NCBI GenBank assembly: GCA_002633025.1
Contig: NMRB01002259.1
Coordinates: 52,562-116,561, forward strand
DNA: 64,000 bases
Direction: 5' to 3'
Origin: Notospermus geniculatus
Lineage: Eukaryota; Nemertea; Pilidiophora; Heteronemertea; Lineidae
Shown here: in pieces, positions 25,301-40,300 of the stretch
How the letters are laid out: each line of letters begins with the position of its first letter
Position numbering within the stretch: position 1 is the first letter of the stretch
Translations under genes and position numbers: made by a program
The notes under the pieces: model-generated
Databases searched by the model: none
What the model was told of the DNA's origin: nothing
What the model saw: only the letters and a program-made list of their open reading frames with translations

Positions 25301-28300
25301 AAAAAGTACCGACGTACGTTCGGAGACAAATGTTTCGACGCCTGGAAGTAACTCGGTGGAAATAAGAGTAAATGGAAAAACGGTGACAAATGAAACTCCT
25401 CGTCACCGTGGTAACCGTCCATTGCAAACTACGGCAACCAATTTGATGGATAAGAATGGATATGCGGCGATTGAGATGCTCCCACCGCATCAGTTACCAG
25501 AACGCGAGGAACCCACAAGGTAAGGACCCTGTCCACCCATCCCTCTCATTTCTGGGCCCAGTTAAAAAGACTTCTTTATAACCTACCCTATCTTCACCGA
25601 GATGTCTTTGGATCTTTTGTCATTTCAACCCTAAAACTTCCGTTACCAACTTCACCAATTGTTTCATGGTTGACAACCTTCGATTTTTTGCCATGAAGGG
25701 CGTCAGCCATGATTTGGAAGCTCATTTCTAAAAGTTTTCTGTGTAGACTGCAAATGAATGGATGTTTGTTGAACACGAATGAAGAACCTGTGTAACATTT
25801 TACTGGGCAGCGCTGCGGGCAGTTGTACCGAAGAAGCTAAAAACACAGCAAAGCAGTCCAAATGTGTTGCATCCTGACATCCATGACACAGGGCAACGGG
25901 GTTGAAACATCGCGGTGGCGTTAGTTTGCACGATCCTCAATTGTCCAACAACTGTCAGTTTTGGGCAGAACTTCAAACTTCTCTTCATCAGGAATCTCAG
26001 GCCAGATGTTTTGTTTTGCAGAAAGCCTGAGCAGAAACAAGATGTCATCTGCTCAGGGAAATGATTTATAAATCAGCTGACTCCAGAACTATATTTGGTC
26101 ACCTTGCCTGAGTCATAAAAACACAGGCATGCTGCCATGTTTGTCATTTCCTTGCTTTGCTTGCTCACCAATGTAGTTCGACTTTGGGACATTACCTCAT
26201 CTACATGTATGTTACACCCTTTCTTTGAGTTTGCACCTACCAAAGCAAGTTGTAAACTGTGAAAGTCTCGGCTGGGAATGGTCTGCACATCTCCGCCTAC
26301 ACAAACTCCCCATGTCAATTACTTGTCACCTTTAAGTGACAAGTGTAATCACTTCTTAATTAGTTGTTAATTACGCATGGTGTCAATGTGTGTGGGAGGT
26401 GCTGCTCTGGTCATGTCACTCCTTTGCGCAGTGGATTTTGGGTTACCCTATGTATGTACATTTGGAGCTTTCTTCATCAAGTCATTGCAAAAGGGCTTGG
26501 ACTGAGTGAAGGCAGTGACAGGCCGAGGCGAGACACGACATGTCGCGGCAGCGTTTTGTCTTGTGTCTGTGATGTAGGCCTACTCGGATGCAAAAGACAA
26601 TACAAGACTTGTTGCTCTGCGCCGTGATTCGATAGGCTGTCATCGGCATGACAGGATTGTCCTTGCTTACGTTGGAATAGAGTTGGGCCTGTGGTCCTTT
26701 GCTGGCCACCTGTTGGTCATGAATTCTTTTGATGTTCTCTTCATAACTGAACCGTCCCGCAGTCAGACTGTTCTCTACAAACTGTGATCAAGCTTAGCCA
26801 GTGCAAGACTGTGGTGCTGATGGTCCTACAGTCCTGAGGCATTCCAATCTTCCTCCGTAAATGGGAGATGGTGCTGCTGACATGCCTAGGGTCACTGTAG
26901 AGGGTTCAGGATTCTGTCCACATGAAATATTCTGACAGGCTGTACCCTCCTCCCCCTTCCCNNNNNNNNNNNNNNNNNNNNNNNNNNNNNNNNNNNNNNN
27001 NNNNNNNNNNNNNNNNNNNNNNNNNNNNNNNNNNNNNNNNNNNNNNNNNNNNNNNNNNNNNNNNNNNNNNNNNNNNNNNNNNNNNNNNNNNNNNNNNNNN
27101 NNNNNNNNNNNNNNNNNNNNNNNNNNNNNNNNNNNNNNNNNNNNNNNNNNNNNNNNNNNNNNNNNNNNNNNNNNNNNNNNNNNNNNNNNNNNNNNNNNNN
27201 NNNNNNNNNNNNNNNNNNNNNNNNNNNNNNNNNNNNNNNNNNNNNNNNNNNNNNNNNNNNNNNNNNNNNNNNNNNNNNNNNNNNNNNNNNNNNNNNNNNN
27301 NNNNNNNNNNNNNNNNNNNNNNNNNNNNNNNNNNNNNNNNNNNNNNNTTATTTTTACTGGCTACAGTTTGCTACTTAAATAAAACATCCTTTCAACCTGG
27401 CAAAGGGGCATTAGGCAACAGATTTCTGTAAATATGCCATTGGGGCTATTCCACGCCCTATGGGGGTAGTGGAACTTACTCATTATATATTCTGATCAGA
27501 AACTCAGGTTTGGCATAACCATCTTTATCATAATATATGCTTAACTACTAATTTAAAATAGTTTTCCCGAAGACTTTGTACTTGGGGGGCTATTCCACCC
27601 CCTGGGGGGTGGAATAGCCTCGAGCACATGATTGTGTTTACATACTCCTCCTGCCCCACGTAACATGTATGAGTCTAGATATGGCACCTGATTGCACTGT
27701 AGGCATCTGCTAGAGTACTAAAAACATGTGTGGCCCTTGTCTTTCGTGTAATATGAAGTATACTTAGCAGTTTAGAAGTCCAGGTGGTCCACTTTCAGGG
27801 GTACATTTTTTTATTCCTTTGTTCATCAAGCTCTTGCTTGGCTACTGGTTACAGCGGAGGGATGATTCTTATTAGCAAATCGGAGGAGACCTTACTTAAG
27901 ACAAAGGCAGTGATAATTAGTTCCTCTGTCCAAAAACAGAGGGTAGAGGTGACAATTGGTGTGAAGGGGGTGGAATTACCCCGGGTGTGGAATGGCCCCC
28001 CAGCCCCCTACAGAGGGGGATTTTGAAGTGAAATATTAGGGTATTTGTTAGGCCAATATACTGAGAGGGATATCAAAGGGATATAGCCTAGGACGTATGT
28101 TGAGTATAGCCTTACGTATGGGGGGATTTCAATGGATTGGGCACTCGTGGCACCATCAGTACTCTGGTAAGTCAGTGTTGAAGCGCAAGATCAAGGAAGT
28201 GTTTGAATCCCATTAGTTTGGGCCTGTTGGCATGTTCGGAGTATTGCATCTGCAAAAAGTCGAGCATTTCCTATGCCCTTTCTATCCCAGGTACAGATGT

Positions 28301-31300
28301 CTTCATTCTAGGTCAGTTGTTATACATCTAGGCCTATTATATATTATTGGAATAGATTTGAATAGACCTATATTTCAGTATTAATTTATAACTATTACAT
28401 TCCTTGTTTCATTCTAGGGCGTTGATATGTCATCGTGGAGGATCGATGTAATAGTGTAAAGGAATATCCCTTTATGGTGATACTGTGGAATGCGGTCTGG
28501 TTAAGAAATTCATGGAAATGACGATTTTATCAGAAAGTTTACATCCACTCATAATTCAATAACTGTACATGTATTTGTAACTTGATATAGCAAAAGTAGG
28601 TGCTTGTCATAACTGAGGAAAGGGTTAACAGCCTTACAACACAATAGCTGAAATTACATCTCTGCAGGTTGACAACAGTAATGGATAATCGTTGAGTAAA
28701 CTGATGACCAGTGATGATCACCTGCGACATGCCCCTTCTTTTGCTGGAGTCGGTCAATATTGGACTGGCGCAGTTCTAGGTTAGCGCCACCTTGTGGCGG
28801 AATCCAGTTGTTATGGATGGAGTTGTGGTGGGCTATTTCTGTGGGGGGGGGGGGGGTCTCCTTCCTATCATTTCATATTCCTGTTGATTTTATTGAAGCT
28901 CTTTGTATAATATAATCTCCTTCTTGAGCAAGTCAAGAAAAACACCACAATCGCACAATGGTGTTGATATCTCCTATACAAAGTCAAAATCCCTGGACAT
29001 CCATGGCAAGCCAAAACCAATCACGGGTAATGTCAAAGTTGAAATGATCTGGTCGCCAAGCTGCGACATACGCTGTCCAGTCTTAACGAGTATACGGATC
29101 AATTTCCCCCGATATCTCCCGGGTTCTCACAAACACTTCACCCCTCCTTGGGGACCCTCCAAATTCTGCTATTACGCTCTGTATCTCGAGGAGCGGTAAT
29201 CAAATTTGCTGACGCGGACATTCTTGGCGTATCGTGTCACGAGTCGCAGGATACGCAGGTGTTGATCGCGTCCTCAAGACGCTGGGTCTTTCCTGTCTCC
29301 TGCCATTCCACCTGTAGTTGTCTGTCTTATTGTCATTTTTTGGTCGAAGTGTCCATGTAAGTCTGGAAGTCTGATACATGCTTGAAGCAGAAATTCGGAA
29401 GTACATAGATTTGGCTCATATCCATAAAGACCTTAAAGGTGCTTACTCCATATGAGATTTCCTTGAATCGACTTTAAAAATCTCAGGAATTGCGTAGAGA
29501 ACACAAGGGTTAATAGGAGCAGTCAGCCGCGTGTATTGCCAAAAGATGGCAGCAAAGTTCTAGCGGACCAATACACAGGAAAATCCACGTGATTGGTGTT
29601 CAATCAAGAATGAATGGGTCCGCTATAGATGAGATCAAACTTTGTAATTAGGTCATTGCCATGGATAATTCGCGCATGCGCATTTTGCCATTTTCCTTGG
29701 TCCAAGCCGGAAGTCGATGTTTTAATGGCTTTCAACGAAGGATTTGCCGGTGGGTCGCACATTTTGCCGTTTTCTGTGGGCTTTTCGCCAAGCTTTGTGT
29801 TTATAAGTGCGTGGGTCATCGAGATAATCACCTGGTGCTCCTGAAAATCGTTACCATCATGAAAATCGGGTGAGATTTACAGAAAAATTCGCCCAGGTTG
29901 GGTCTCCGAATGGACAAAAATGGCGATGCACGTGGCCGATCGATCGCGAATTCACCCCATTCTTCGCTCAAACTAGGAAACCAGCGGGGAAACCAGTGAT
30001 TTTTCCGTTCCTCAACAATTACCAGACCCGTTCACAGTGTAATTAAGGGCTCCCCTGCAGAAATATCGAGGAGAACCACCAAAAATGCTGCCGATTGCCG
30101 GAATCCTTCGTTGAAACCAATGTAAACACACCAGCCTCCGCGTTGTCAAGGAAAATGGCTACTGCGCATGTGCGGGTTGCCAAGAAATCGCCATGACGTC
30201 ATAAACGACGACCTAATTTGAACTGATCTATATGCATTGAATTGGGCCGTAGTGACACCTATTGGTCAACTTACTGACAGCGCCTATTCACAGCAGATTT
30301 CCGTACACAGATTAAAATGGTGACCAATAAAATGAAAAAAGGTTCGATTTCCCAGGTTGATGTAATGAAAACCCACTATTCTTGGCGTATTGTATTGCAT
30401 GAAATTAAAACCCGTCGACGGTCGCAGGTGTTTCATTTTGTATGGCGAATTTCATCAGTTCTGTTTGGATTTTCTCCATGGTAATACAAGAGCTTGTGAG
30501 ATTATTGCTATTGGGTTGACTCGGTGAGTTCAAGTATTGTCATTTTGTCAATTTCAGTGCTGATATATGACCTATGAACTTTGGAATTAAACCTAAGCAT
30601 GATTTGATGGTGCTCCTATACTTGGTTCTGCCACCTTGACCCTCAGTCATGTCAGTGGTAGCTTGCATATACAGTCTGTTCAAAAGCCAAGGCTTCAGCA
30701 CTACCATACTTATGTGTCCTGGGTCATACCATACTTATGTGTCCTGGGTCTTTTCTAGAGTTTCAGATTGTAAAGTTCCACTTGAAAAAGACCCCGGTTG
30801 GGGTCGAAAATTCGTGAATTCTGGAGATTGACTTCTTGCTTATTATCTATGTGTCCTGAAAGTGGCAAATTTCAGTCACATTTTTGCCTCACTCTGAGTG
30901 GCACCACTGCCTCTTCCTCCTCCATCGTGTATTGGGGAGGGGTGGGGGATCTGGCATGAAGGGCCCCAGAAGAGCAATGGCGCCCTCCAAAAGGGGTAGG
31001 AGGGGGATCGAAAGAATACCAGCACAGTCCCAGCGTTCAAACACGTTCACTTTCGCCTCACGACCCTCACTCTCTGCACCCTAGTTCCCACCTCCAACAC
31101 CTAAATGGGTGAGTCGCCACAGTCACCGCGTGGTGTCACTCGGGATGTTCCAAAGTGATGGCACTGCTGCCATAAGGGTTAAAATTGACTTGTTAGATAT
31201 CACCACAAAGATATGTCTCATCAATATCTTGCGATTGACATAATTCATGGAATTTCAGACTTTCTTCGTTGGAATGAAAAACGTGCAGGACTGACAAGCT

Positions 31301-34300
31301 AAGACATGTTGATCTGGCCTCGAGGGGTTCCTCGTGCCCCGCGTCAGATCTTCAAGAAATTGACAAGTGGTGGGATTTCAGCTGGAGGCATTATCTCGAT
31401 CCACTGAGTGTAGCGGGCCTGGAGGGCTTGAATTCCCTCTCGTGTGAGGCATTTGGGAAATGCAACAATCTTGTGAAGGAGATGGTAATGGTGCTCATCT
31501 TGAGCTTTCCAGTGGTTCCCAAGGATGCGACATTTTGCTAAAATAACAGATTTTTGACTTGTGAAGCCAAAAAATTGGGTCACCGGATTCATGCAAATGT
31601 NCCCAGTGTCGTGAGGTTATGAAAGAGATCGTCATCATGCTTATGGCATGATCCGTCCCCACAGGGTTAATCCCGCACACAACCAGACTAATCATGAAGT
31701 GACTCTCAGTCAAAGAGGAGATGGCTCATAGGCAAATAACCAATTGTATTGTAATAGTCTCACATTAGCTTTGAAACACGATATCGATTCAACATGGCCG
31801 ACAGAAAATCGTTTTTCCCGATGTGTTTCATTCTATCACTCTTAATATCGACTCTTTGATCGAAATCAGGAAATCGGTCCGTCTGCCTTATTTAAATATA
31901 GTGTCCGTTTCACTTGGAGGCTGCATGAGATGAAATCGACTTCGTTTTTCTGTGGCGTTAGTGGTCACTGATTTCCTTGCACAAGAAAAGGAAGGTTTTG
32001 TGGAATGCAAATTTCTCTGAAAACATCAGAAATGAATTGCCAAAAATATGAAGGAGTATTCTTCAGATGGTTGATAGGAACAACCTTTCTTCAAGTATTT
32101 TTCAATCAGTACCACAGGATGTGAGAAAACTTTGACAGAAGATGCCGTCTGCTGGACTCTGGGGGTAGATGACCTGTAAGTCCCAGGTGATGTGCATGGA
32201 GACACTCCCCTTCAGACTTTTCTGTCTTTCAGTGGTGAAGCCAGTTTCTCCTCTTGAGACAAGAGGGAAGCTGAAAAACTGATGTAAAAGCTCTACATTC
32301 TACTATCAAGTACATTGCTATGTGGAATATAGTTATTTCTTGAATCGCCCATGCTCCCACTGACTGAGTGGCACTGCCCAAGTCAGTGCTATCTCCATGC
32401 AAGTTGAATGGCTTGGCCTCAAGTGCTGCCATCTGGGGTGATGCACTGTAACTAGAAGTTCTAGCTGTTGTGTTCTGTTCTGAATAAGATGTTCCTGTTT
32501 ACCTCAACAAAACATGACATCTTTCGTGACAAATACATTTCCTGGGAATCTGGACTGATAAGTAAAAAATTGGGGACCATTGTCAGGAGAGATCATGGCA
32601 GGAATGCCAAAAATTTTCCTCATTCAACAATATATTGGAACTATAAATGATTGTCTCTGATTGTCACTGATTGTCTCTAAACTTGATCCCCTATCAACTT
32701 GAGTGACCCCAGGTGAGAATGCAGAAATTTACTTTTATGAGCAGACATCTTTCAAATGGTAAAACCATGTTATCTGTTTGAGTTCTGAAGATGATGCAGA
32801 TGACTGCAGCCTTAAAAGAGATTCTCATTGAAAATAGTACGGGGATGAATTAATTGATAAAGCTTATTGAAATATAAACACAATGAATCTTAATGGCTTC
32901 CCTTATCGCCACCTGAACGACGTATCCCAGAAATGACGCTAAACACAATGAGGGCGCTGTATGCGGTTAACAAACGCCGGATTGACCTGCCGCTGTGTAT
33001 GCCCTATAAATAATGGCAGTAGTATTGATTTTATCTGCCGAGTATAGGTGGTGTATATACATGCGGTGAGATATTATGCTGAACGCGTACACCTGGCTCA
33101 CCACGCTAATACAATGTATTGTATTTCACATTGAAATAATAATCACGGAGGGCAAATCTTCGGATTTCATCTTGGTTAATAGGTTTTGGTGAGATGTCTA
33201 CGGGTTTTGGACGTTTCGTAAATTTTGGAAGTGAGTGTCGGACGTGATGTGCTTGTCTTCCTAGGCCTGTCTGCGTCTTGCATGGTGAATGCACTCGGAA
33301 CATGTGTTAGCTGATGTCACATTGTGTCCTCAACGTGATTCATTGTCAAGGTTTGATTTTCTCGTGAATACAAGGAGACAGAACGGAGCGTTTCTGGAAT
33401 ATCGTGGACGGATCTCATATGGATGACTGAGTCATTGTGCAATTGGAATGATTTATATTTGTCTGTGCGTGAGTAGCATGGTCGTCGATGTAATATAGTC
33501 TTGCCAGTGACGGTTACGTGATCCAGTAGAACTTGCCGTTGAATAAATTTGCCGTATATCTGATGACTGTACTCCACAAGTCCAATTTGGACTCGGACGG
33601 TGAACAGGCAGGAGAATTTTCACTGCCCTGTCTTGTGATTTCTCATAAATATTCCTCTGGTCTCCATGGTCACTGTCGTTGGAATGAGTCTCCCATGATT
33701 GAAGCGTATAGGAACATTCCCGCTCAAAAATGGCCACAATCTAGATTATCATCATCTCGATAAAACACAAATATTTGGATACATTTACCATGGAGGTTTT
33801 CAGATAGGGATTATATCTTTTAGCCATATTCCTGATGTACAGAGACGTTAGATGACAAAAGATGTACAATCCTAAACAAAATCGGAGTCGACGGGATTTG
33901 TCCCAGTTGTCGAGGTAAGGTTGGGGAATTTCTTGGGGTGATGGAAGGAGGTCGGTACACTAGAACCACTGTCTGCTACTCAACATGAAGGGAATTGTGG
34001 ATGGGCTGAAAATTTCGTGGGGAAGGCTTACGCTGCTTCTCCCATAAACTGGTAGTGCACTACCGAAATCTCAGTGAGTTCATCTCTGTGAGCCTGGCCT
34101 GATGTCTCTGAGCCAAAACTTACGTGTATTTACCTCATCTCACTGAGTTTTATGTATCTCGCCGTCCTTGGATGTGAAGTGTCCTCCTGGTAGAGTGTCC
34201 GCAAAGGGAGGTTCCACTATACTCCTGTGCTAGCCAGCAGCCAACGCCATCAAAACCCGATTCTGAAAAGAATTTCGGTGTCCCTAATGGTGATGCGTCC

Positions 34301-37300
34301 TCCTGGTTAAATAGAGGTGTCCACGAACAGTAGTTCCACTGTCCTTCTGTTCAATCCAGCATCCAATACTGTCAAAACCTGCTGACATAGCAAACAGCCT
34401 GGGGCGTTTTTCCACCATTACCGCCCCACTGTGCCGTACAAGTCCGCCTTGATCGACTAGCTTTACATGGATTTTCAATTATCGGCAACACTTGAGGCCA
34501 TTCAGCATCTTGGTGAGGGGGCGCTCTGGTTCCTAACAGGTGGATTGGACGTTTACTTACAGAAGATGCAGCGATTTTGCACAGCGCCTTTCGTACTTGC
34601 GTCATTTCATCCTGCTGGCGTTCCCGTTGTGAATTACTTCAAGATATTTCAAGAATTATGAGTTGACTTGGGTCTTGTTGGTTCATTTCAACCTTCTCAC
34701 TCCAGACGAGCGTAGGAGTGGGATGGATTCACAGGTGGTGTTCTGTGCTCACCTGCACTTTTGCTGATACATGCTCTTCTTGCGGAATTCTTCCATAGCT
34801 ACAATCCGAGATCTGGTACGTTGTACCTGGATCTGTGCACCAAACGTAACTTTCCTGGTTGTCCCCAACCAGTCAACAGGGACTTCAAGGTCGGACGATT
34901 GTCGTGGATGAGAAGACATTAACGAAGGCTCTTTTTTCTACCTCGACTGTTTTCGGTTCATGTTGTGGTATCCACAGGCACTGTGTTCATCCATGCTTGC
35001 CGGACAACAGCCTCACTGCTGACCAACGTGGCCAGGTTGTCCAAAGGGCCTTCCCTTGGCAAGGACTCAAAAACTGCGATCGTGGACCCAGGCCCTACAT
35101 TCTCACTTACCATCAGTGCTGCCGTCTCTCAGCTCCGACCGGGAGTCCATGAGACTTGCATCTGATGCGCTATCCCAGAAGTTTTCAGATGCAGGCCTTC
35201 AGGCTCCTTGCTTCCTTAAAGAATTCATCCTGATGCCGATACTAGCCTATGTTTTCTTGGAAATAAACATGAGATTGTGTTACTGATTGATAAAATAACG
35301 TTGAATAATAGGTTATTTAATGCTAATTCGAGGTCTACCAGACCCCTATTGTTATACAGAACTCGTTAACCACCAATCATGTTGACAACATTTCTCCACG
35401 ATTAGTTTGGTTTCAGCGTACTTGCATCGCAGGATGGGGTATTGTTATCGAGGCACATTCGCCGCAGATTACCATGACAACTAGTTAGTCATTTATGTTT
35501 CGGTCTGTTCTCTTCATATCATATCGAGAACCAGGCTCACGGCGTATATACTCGCTGTCGTTTCATTCTAGGATTAAGCATAGGTTGAGATACGCATTTG
35601 GCTGACCTGGTGTAAGTAGGCCTCGTGTGAGTACTGGTACGCTTGTCCGTGTGAATTGTAATTGTCGAATGTATGAGTTGGTGTTTTGTTGAAGTCTTGG
35701 CACTGTTGACATGAGTTTTCCCGTGCAGGTTGGTTCTCAGTGGGCAATTCACCATTGCTTGTTTCCTACAGCTTGTGCCTAGACAGTGACACAAACAACT
35801 GCCCATAATAGACGATTCTCGAATTTCGCAAATCTGCGCACTTCCGCCGAAATTTCAACCAGAACCTCGATCTGAAACCGGCTGACGTGACACCAGATGA
35901 TTCAGCAATGGTCGAGTCTGACACAACGTCTTCGACGTCACTCTCGTGGGGTTGTCTGCATTACGTCATTCAGTTTCAGACCGAGGTTGTGGTTGAGGTT
36001 TTGGCGTATCTGTCATTTATGTCAATTTGAGAACGGTCCATCTCCAATGGTTGTGCTGCCCATAGAGAGCCAGCTCTTCCGAGACAACTCTCATGTGGAG
36101 CTGCAACTCTCCACAGCTCTTCTGGTTTACTCGTGCTCGCGTGGGTTGACTTGGGATAAAGAAGGTGTTGTGAATTTTCTAAGGAGATGAGCTAATATTT
36201 GTATCTGTTGCATGTGTTTGCCGTTGTTTGTTCCAGTCTACTCTTCAGCTCATTCAGTCTGAGTTCATGAAATGCCTGGAACTTTCAAAGTAGGGAAGTA
36301 CATGTAGCAAAAAAGGCATGGGAGAGGCTTTTGGGACGCCCTGTGGAGTCCTCCGGTTGGCACAACAAGTTAATTGAACCAATCAATGTTGGTTGTGATT
36401 GACACCGTTTCTTATTGCTATTTCCCCTTCCAAGATGAGCCAAGGTCAGCCACGGCTGGCCGTGTTGACCAGGTTAATAAAACTAATCATGGACTGTTAT
36501 GACTGGTGTAGCCCCCTCCTCAAGGACGTTGGAAAGTCGCGAGATAGCCACGTTAATCAAACTGGACATTGATCAGCGGTGCGGAAACTCGAGCACCTTA
36601 GAGGAAGTCATCTGGTGCGTTCTCACGGGAAATGAAGTCATATATTAAGCCGTCTCTCCTGCTGGTCGTGGCGTTGATGAGGTTCGAAAGCTGAAGCATG
36701 TTGTGGACGGTCTGTGGAGCATCAACAGCCTAGCCCGTCCATGAGGACATCGGGGTCAGATCGATTGTTTTGAAAGCTTGTCTCGTATATGACCATAACC
36801 AGCCTAATCAAATTGAGGGTTGTCTGGATCGCGTTGGAGGAAATTCCCGTCAATTTTGCAGATTTATCCGACCAAATCATCAGCCGTGATTTCATCTTGT
36901 GAGTCCTGCCGATAAATCCTACTTAGATTGGGGTCTGTTGATCTCATCAACAATTCACCTGACCTTGTCAAAGCGTTTGTCGATTTCATAGTTCATTCCC
37001 CTTGATTAACTTGCCTACGTTCCGTCTCCTCCATGAGACGCGCCGTATGTCGACTACCACTGTACCCACTTTAACTTCACATTCATCAATCACCGTGCGC
37101 AGTCCCAGCAGACGGGGCATTATTTTGTTCGACACAACCGACGTCACCGCTGACTGATCAGGGTAAGATGGATTCGTTTTGGAGGAGTTTGAGCTGATGG
37201 ATGCATTAGTTACCAGATTCTTTCATTTGTTGACGGCCCCAGAGGGGCACGGGGTACATTTCTGTAAAGTAATGAAGGAGTAGGAGCAGAACGGGAAGTC

Positions 37301-40300
37301 CTTGTGGTGGAGCGTTGAGTGTGTTGCTGTTCGGCTGGACTAATGGTGTTGGTGGAAGATACGGGCAAGCTTCTTGAGAGTTGTCAGTTATTGTCGCTCC
37401 CGACTTGACATTTGGCAGACCCCGCCACACACTTGTGGCCTTCACGGTGCGGAAATCCTAGGATTTTTTCCGATGCTCTGCCTTCATACAGTGGGCACTT
37501 CCAAAAACCACATGATAACTCAAAAGTTTGTTTCCGACTGTAACCTCGGTCAATTTGTGGTCTATCTGATACAAACCCAGAAAATATCATCCAGTAAAAA
37601 TCGTCCAGTTGATCACGTACGAGCAGCATGGACAAAGCTTTCCACTGGAATATATTCTCAAAGCCCTTCACGTCATTTTCCACTCTCTCCACCAACCTTC
37701 CTCGGCAACTCAAGGAGCAGCTCATCTGGCCATCACTTGAGACAAGCTAGAGCACTATCATTGTGAGAGCACTATCATGGATTGAGCACAATTTTGGCTA
37801 GGCCATGCCATGAAACACAAAGAAAGATTGTCAAGTCTTTCCTATGAACATTTTCAAGGAAGTGGAGACAGAATCCACCATGTTGAAGATTTCCTCTGAT
37901 GATGATGATGTTCTCTCTTAATTATCCGCTATTAGACGAGTCAGCAGCTGGCTTTTTCCACCATCAAGAAGTGATTACGGGTAATCACGGTAACATATTG
38001 GTGAAAAAGTCGGACTACGGGAAATCCATACTCGGGAGATGAAACTGTATCTTCGCGTTTCTTGTGGCTTGTAAGTGTGGGTTGTGGAGAGATCTAGGAG
38101 GCCCGGCGTCTCTGAGAACCCGAAACCTGACCAACGACTTCATTCTTATTCCTGCCACAAACACGACTCCACCTCCTCCACGTTTTTTGACATCGCAAAC
38201 ATTTGTTGCATCATTCATAGCCGGCATCAACAGTATTTCGCTGACCGTTGTAGATCCTGTTGCCTGGCAACGAGCTGTGTATGTCTTAAATTGCTTGCGT
38301 TTATTCAGGCTGCCTCTAATTCTGTCATGACCGTGGCCGCAGCGTGCAGTGCCCAATTGGCTGTTTCTGTCAGATGTGGCTGTAGACGAACCAAACGCTA
38401 CTTTGAAAAACAACTTGAATCATCATTGGCAAAATGTACAGTGGTATGAAGAACATTGTCTGTTGCTTGTTATAACTTATTCATGTCTGTGCAATCATTT
38501 CAGCGAGATAATTGCTCCTAAAACTGGCAGCACACAAAGTTGTGTCGGTGAGGTTGGAAATCGTGTCTGCAAGGTTGGAAATCGTGTCTGTTAGGTTGGA
38601 AATCATGTCTAAGGTTAAAATCATGTCTGTCAGGTTGGAAGTCATGTCTGTCAGGTTGGAAATCGTGTCTGCGAGGTTGGAAATCATGTCTGTGAACCAT
38701 GTCACTGACATGACCCTCCCAGATACGAGGTAGCACACGTAGCTTTCAGCTCAGACACTGTGCTACCAGGGTGATCCAATGGAATGCCAATAGTGCTAAC
38801 GATAATGACAAGCCCTGTTCTTTTTGCATTCCTAGGGCAGCAATTCTGTCTTCGAAATCGCAATTAGATGCTCGATCATGGAAAAAGTTGGCAGGATATT
38901 GCTCTGGTGATAAAATCCCTCTGGTGGGGAGTTTGTTTGCCTGCCTGACGTTTGGGAATGATGATGACAAATAGGACATTTTTTCGAATGTTCGGTTTTA
39001 TCCTTCGTCGATTCCTGCAATTTCGTGATGCTGAAAATAATATGGTGGCGCAGTATCTAGGCTGACACCTTGCTCCATGCAGTGGCACAACTCTTGCTCA
39101 AAAATGCATGTCATGCGAACGTACAGTGGTGCCACCTGCTGATAAGGTGTGAAACCAAGATGTGGCATTCATTCAGTTTCAACTGCAGCTTGGATCATTG
39201 GCAGCCTTTGACAGAACCACTTTCTAATAGAATACGTAAGACATGCTAGCATGATTGCTGCCGATCGGGGCTAGTTATCTTAAGAGTGGAATGGTTATAT
39301 TTAGCTCGTAGACCGTGTTGTTTCACCTTGTTGGTGGAAAGAACTGCGTGAGGATATTGGAACCGTCTCAATCTCTCGAGCCTGCCGATACCACACGGAG
39401 TACTACATGTAGAGGTTGGTAATGTTAGGGCCGATGTCGATTTTACGTTTCAGTGGTTCTGATGTCTCGGAGTGCTTCATTGGGAGAACCGAGTGCTTGT
39501 AGCACAAAATTGTAGCACGCGATCTGAAATTTCTGTGAGATTATCTATGTGAGCCATGTCTGTGAGGTAAAACCTGTGCGTGCTACTTCACCTCAGCAGG
39601 TCTCATGCCATGATACGGTTTACAGCCACAATTTCTAATCTCGCAGTTAAAATTCGTGTGCTGCCTGCTTCAGGAGTACATGTCAGTGAGATGATCAGAT
39701 CTCATTCAAATCATCTGACAGACATGAATTTGCATGTGTGCTGCCATCTTTAGGAGGGGTTTCGGCCTACAGTTCGGGAGCAGTTGACCTTTATATGAAT
39801 GATGCCCGGTGACATGTCATTATTGGCACAGTGTCGCCCAGTTGTGGGAGACACAACTTCCAGACACTGGTCTTCCAGTTGTCTGCCGAATTTCTCTCTT
39901 TCCTCGAATATTGAAATACGTGTGAGATGTGCACCAATGTGGGGCAGAGAATCCTGGTTCCTGTGCCCATTTCTCCGTAGAGGGACACTTTTCTACCTTT
40001 TTCTCTCAGAGGGGTGCAATTTAGTCATAGTGGCGAGTTGTCTGGGGCAAGTTGTCCGGGTACGAGTTGTCCGGGGGCATATTGTCTTAGGGGCGAATTG
40101 TCCTGTTACCTTCTATGTCCACCTGTCTTTCCCCTTTGTCAATTTCTTCAAACCCGCTTCCTAAATTTCCGGCATAGCACAATTCTGATGCTGCTCTAGA
40201 TCATAAGTCTCATAAATTCATAAATATCATATCCACAAAGATGTGTCTGATACTCATGTAAATGTACATCCCCTGATCGAGCTTCACTTTGTTGATATAC

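Noticed and set aside
26922-27431. 169-codon frame on the + strand
   Set aside because: Most of it is N from an assembly gap.
28134-28205. Another ATG exon with GTAAGT donor in the right phase for PDZ3
   Set aside because: The sequence is a tRNA-like SINE head with a box B-like GTTTGAATCCC, so the donor match is probably chance.
31344-31713. Overlapping - strand frames resembling a small gene
   Set aside because: No splice or domain support, and an ambiguous base at 31601 interrupts the longer reading.
38481-38738. Open frames on both strands with 7-residue repeats
   Set aside because: Caused by a 21-bp tandem repeat; antisense frames are equally open.
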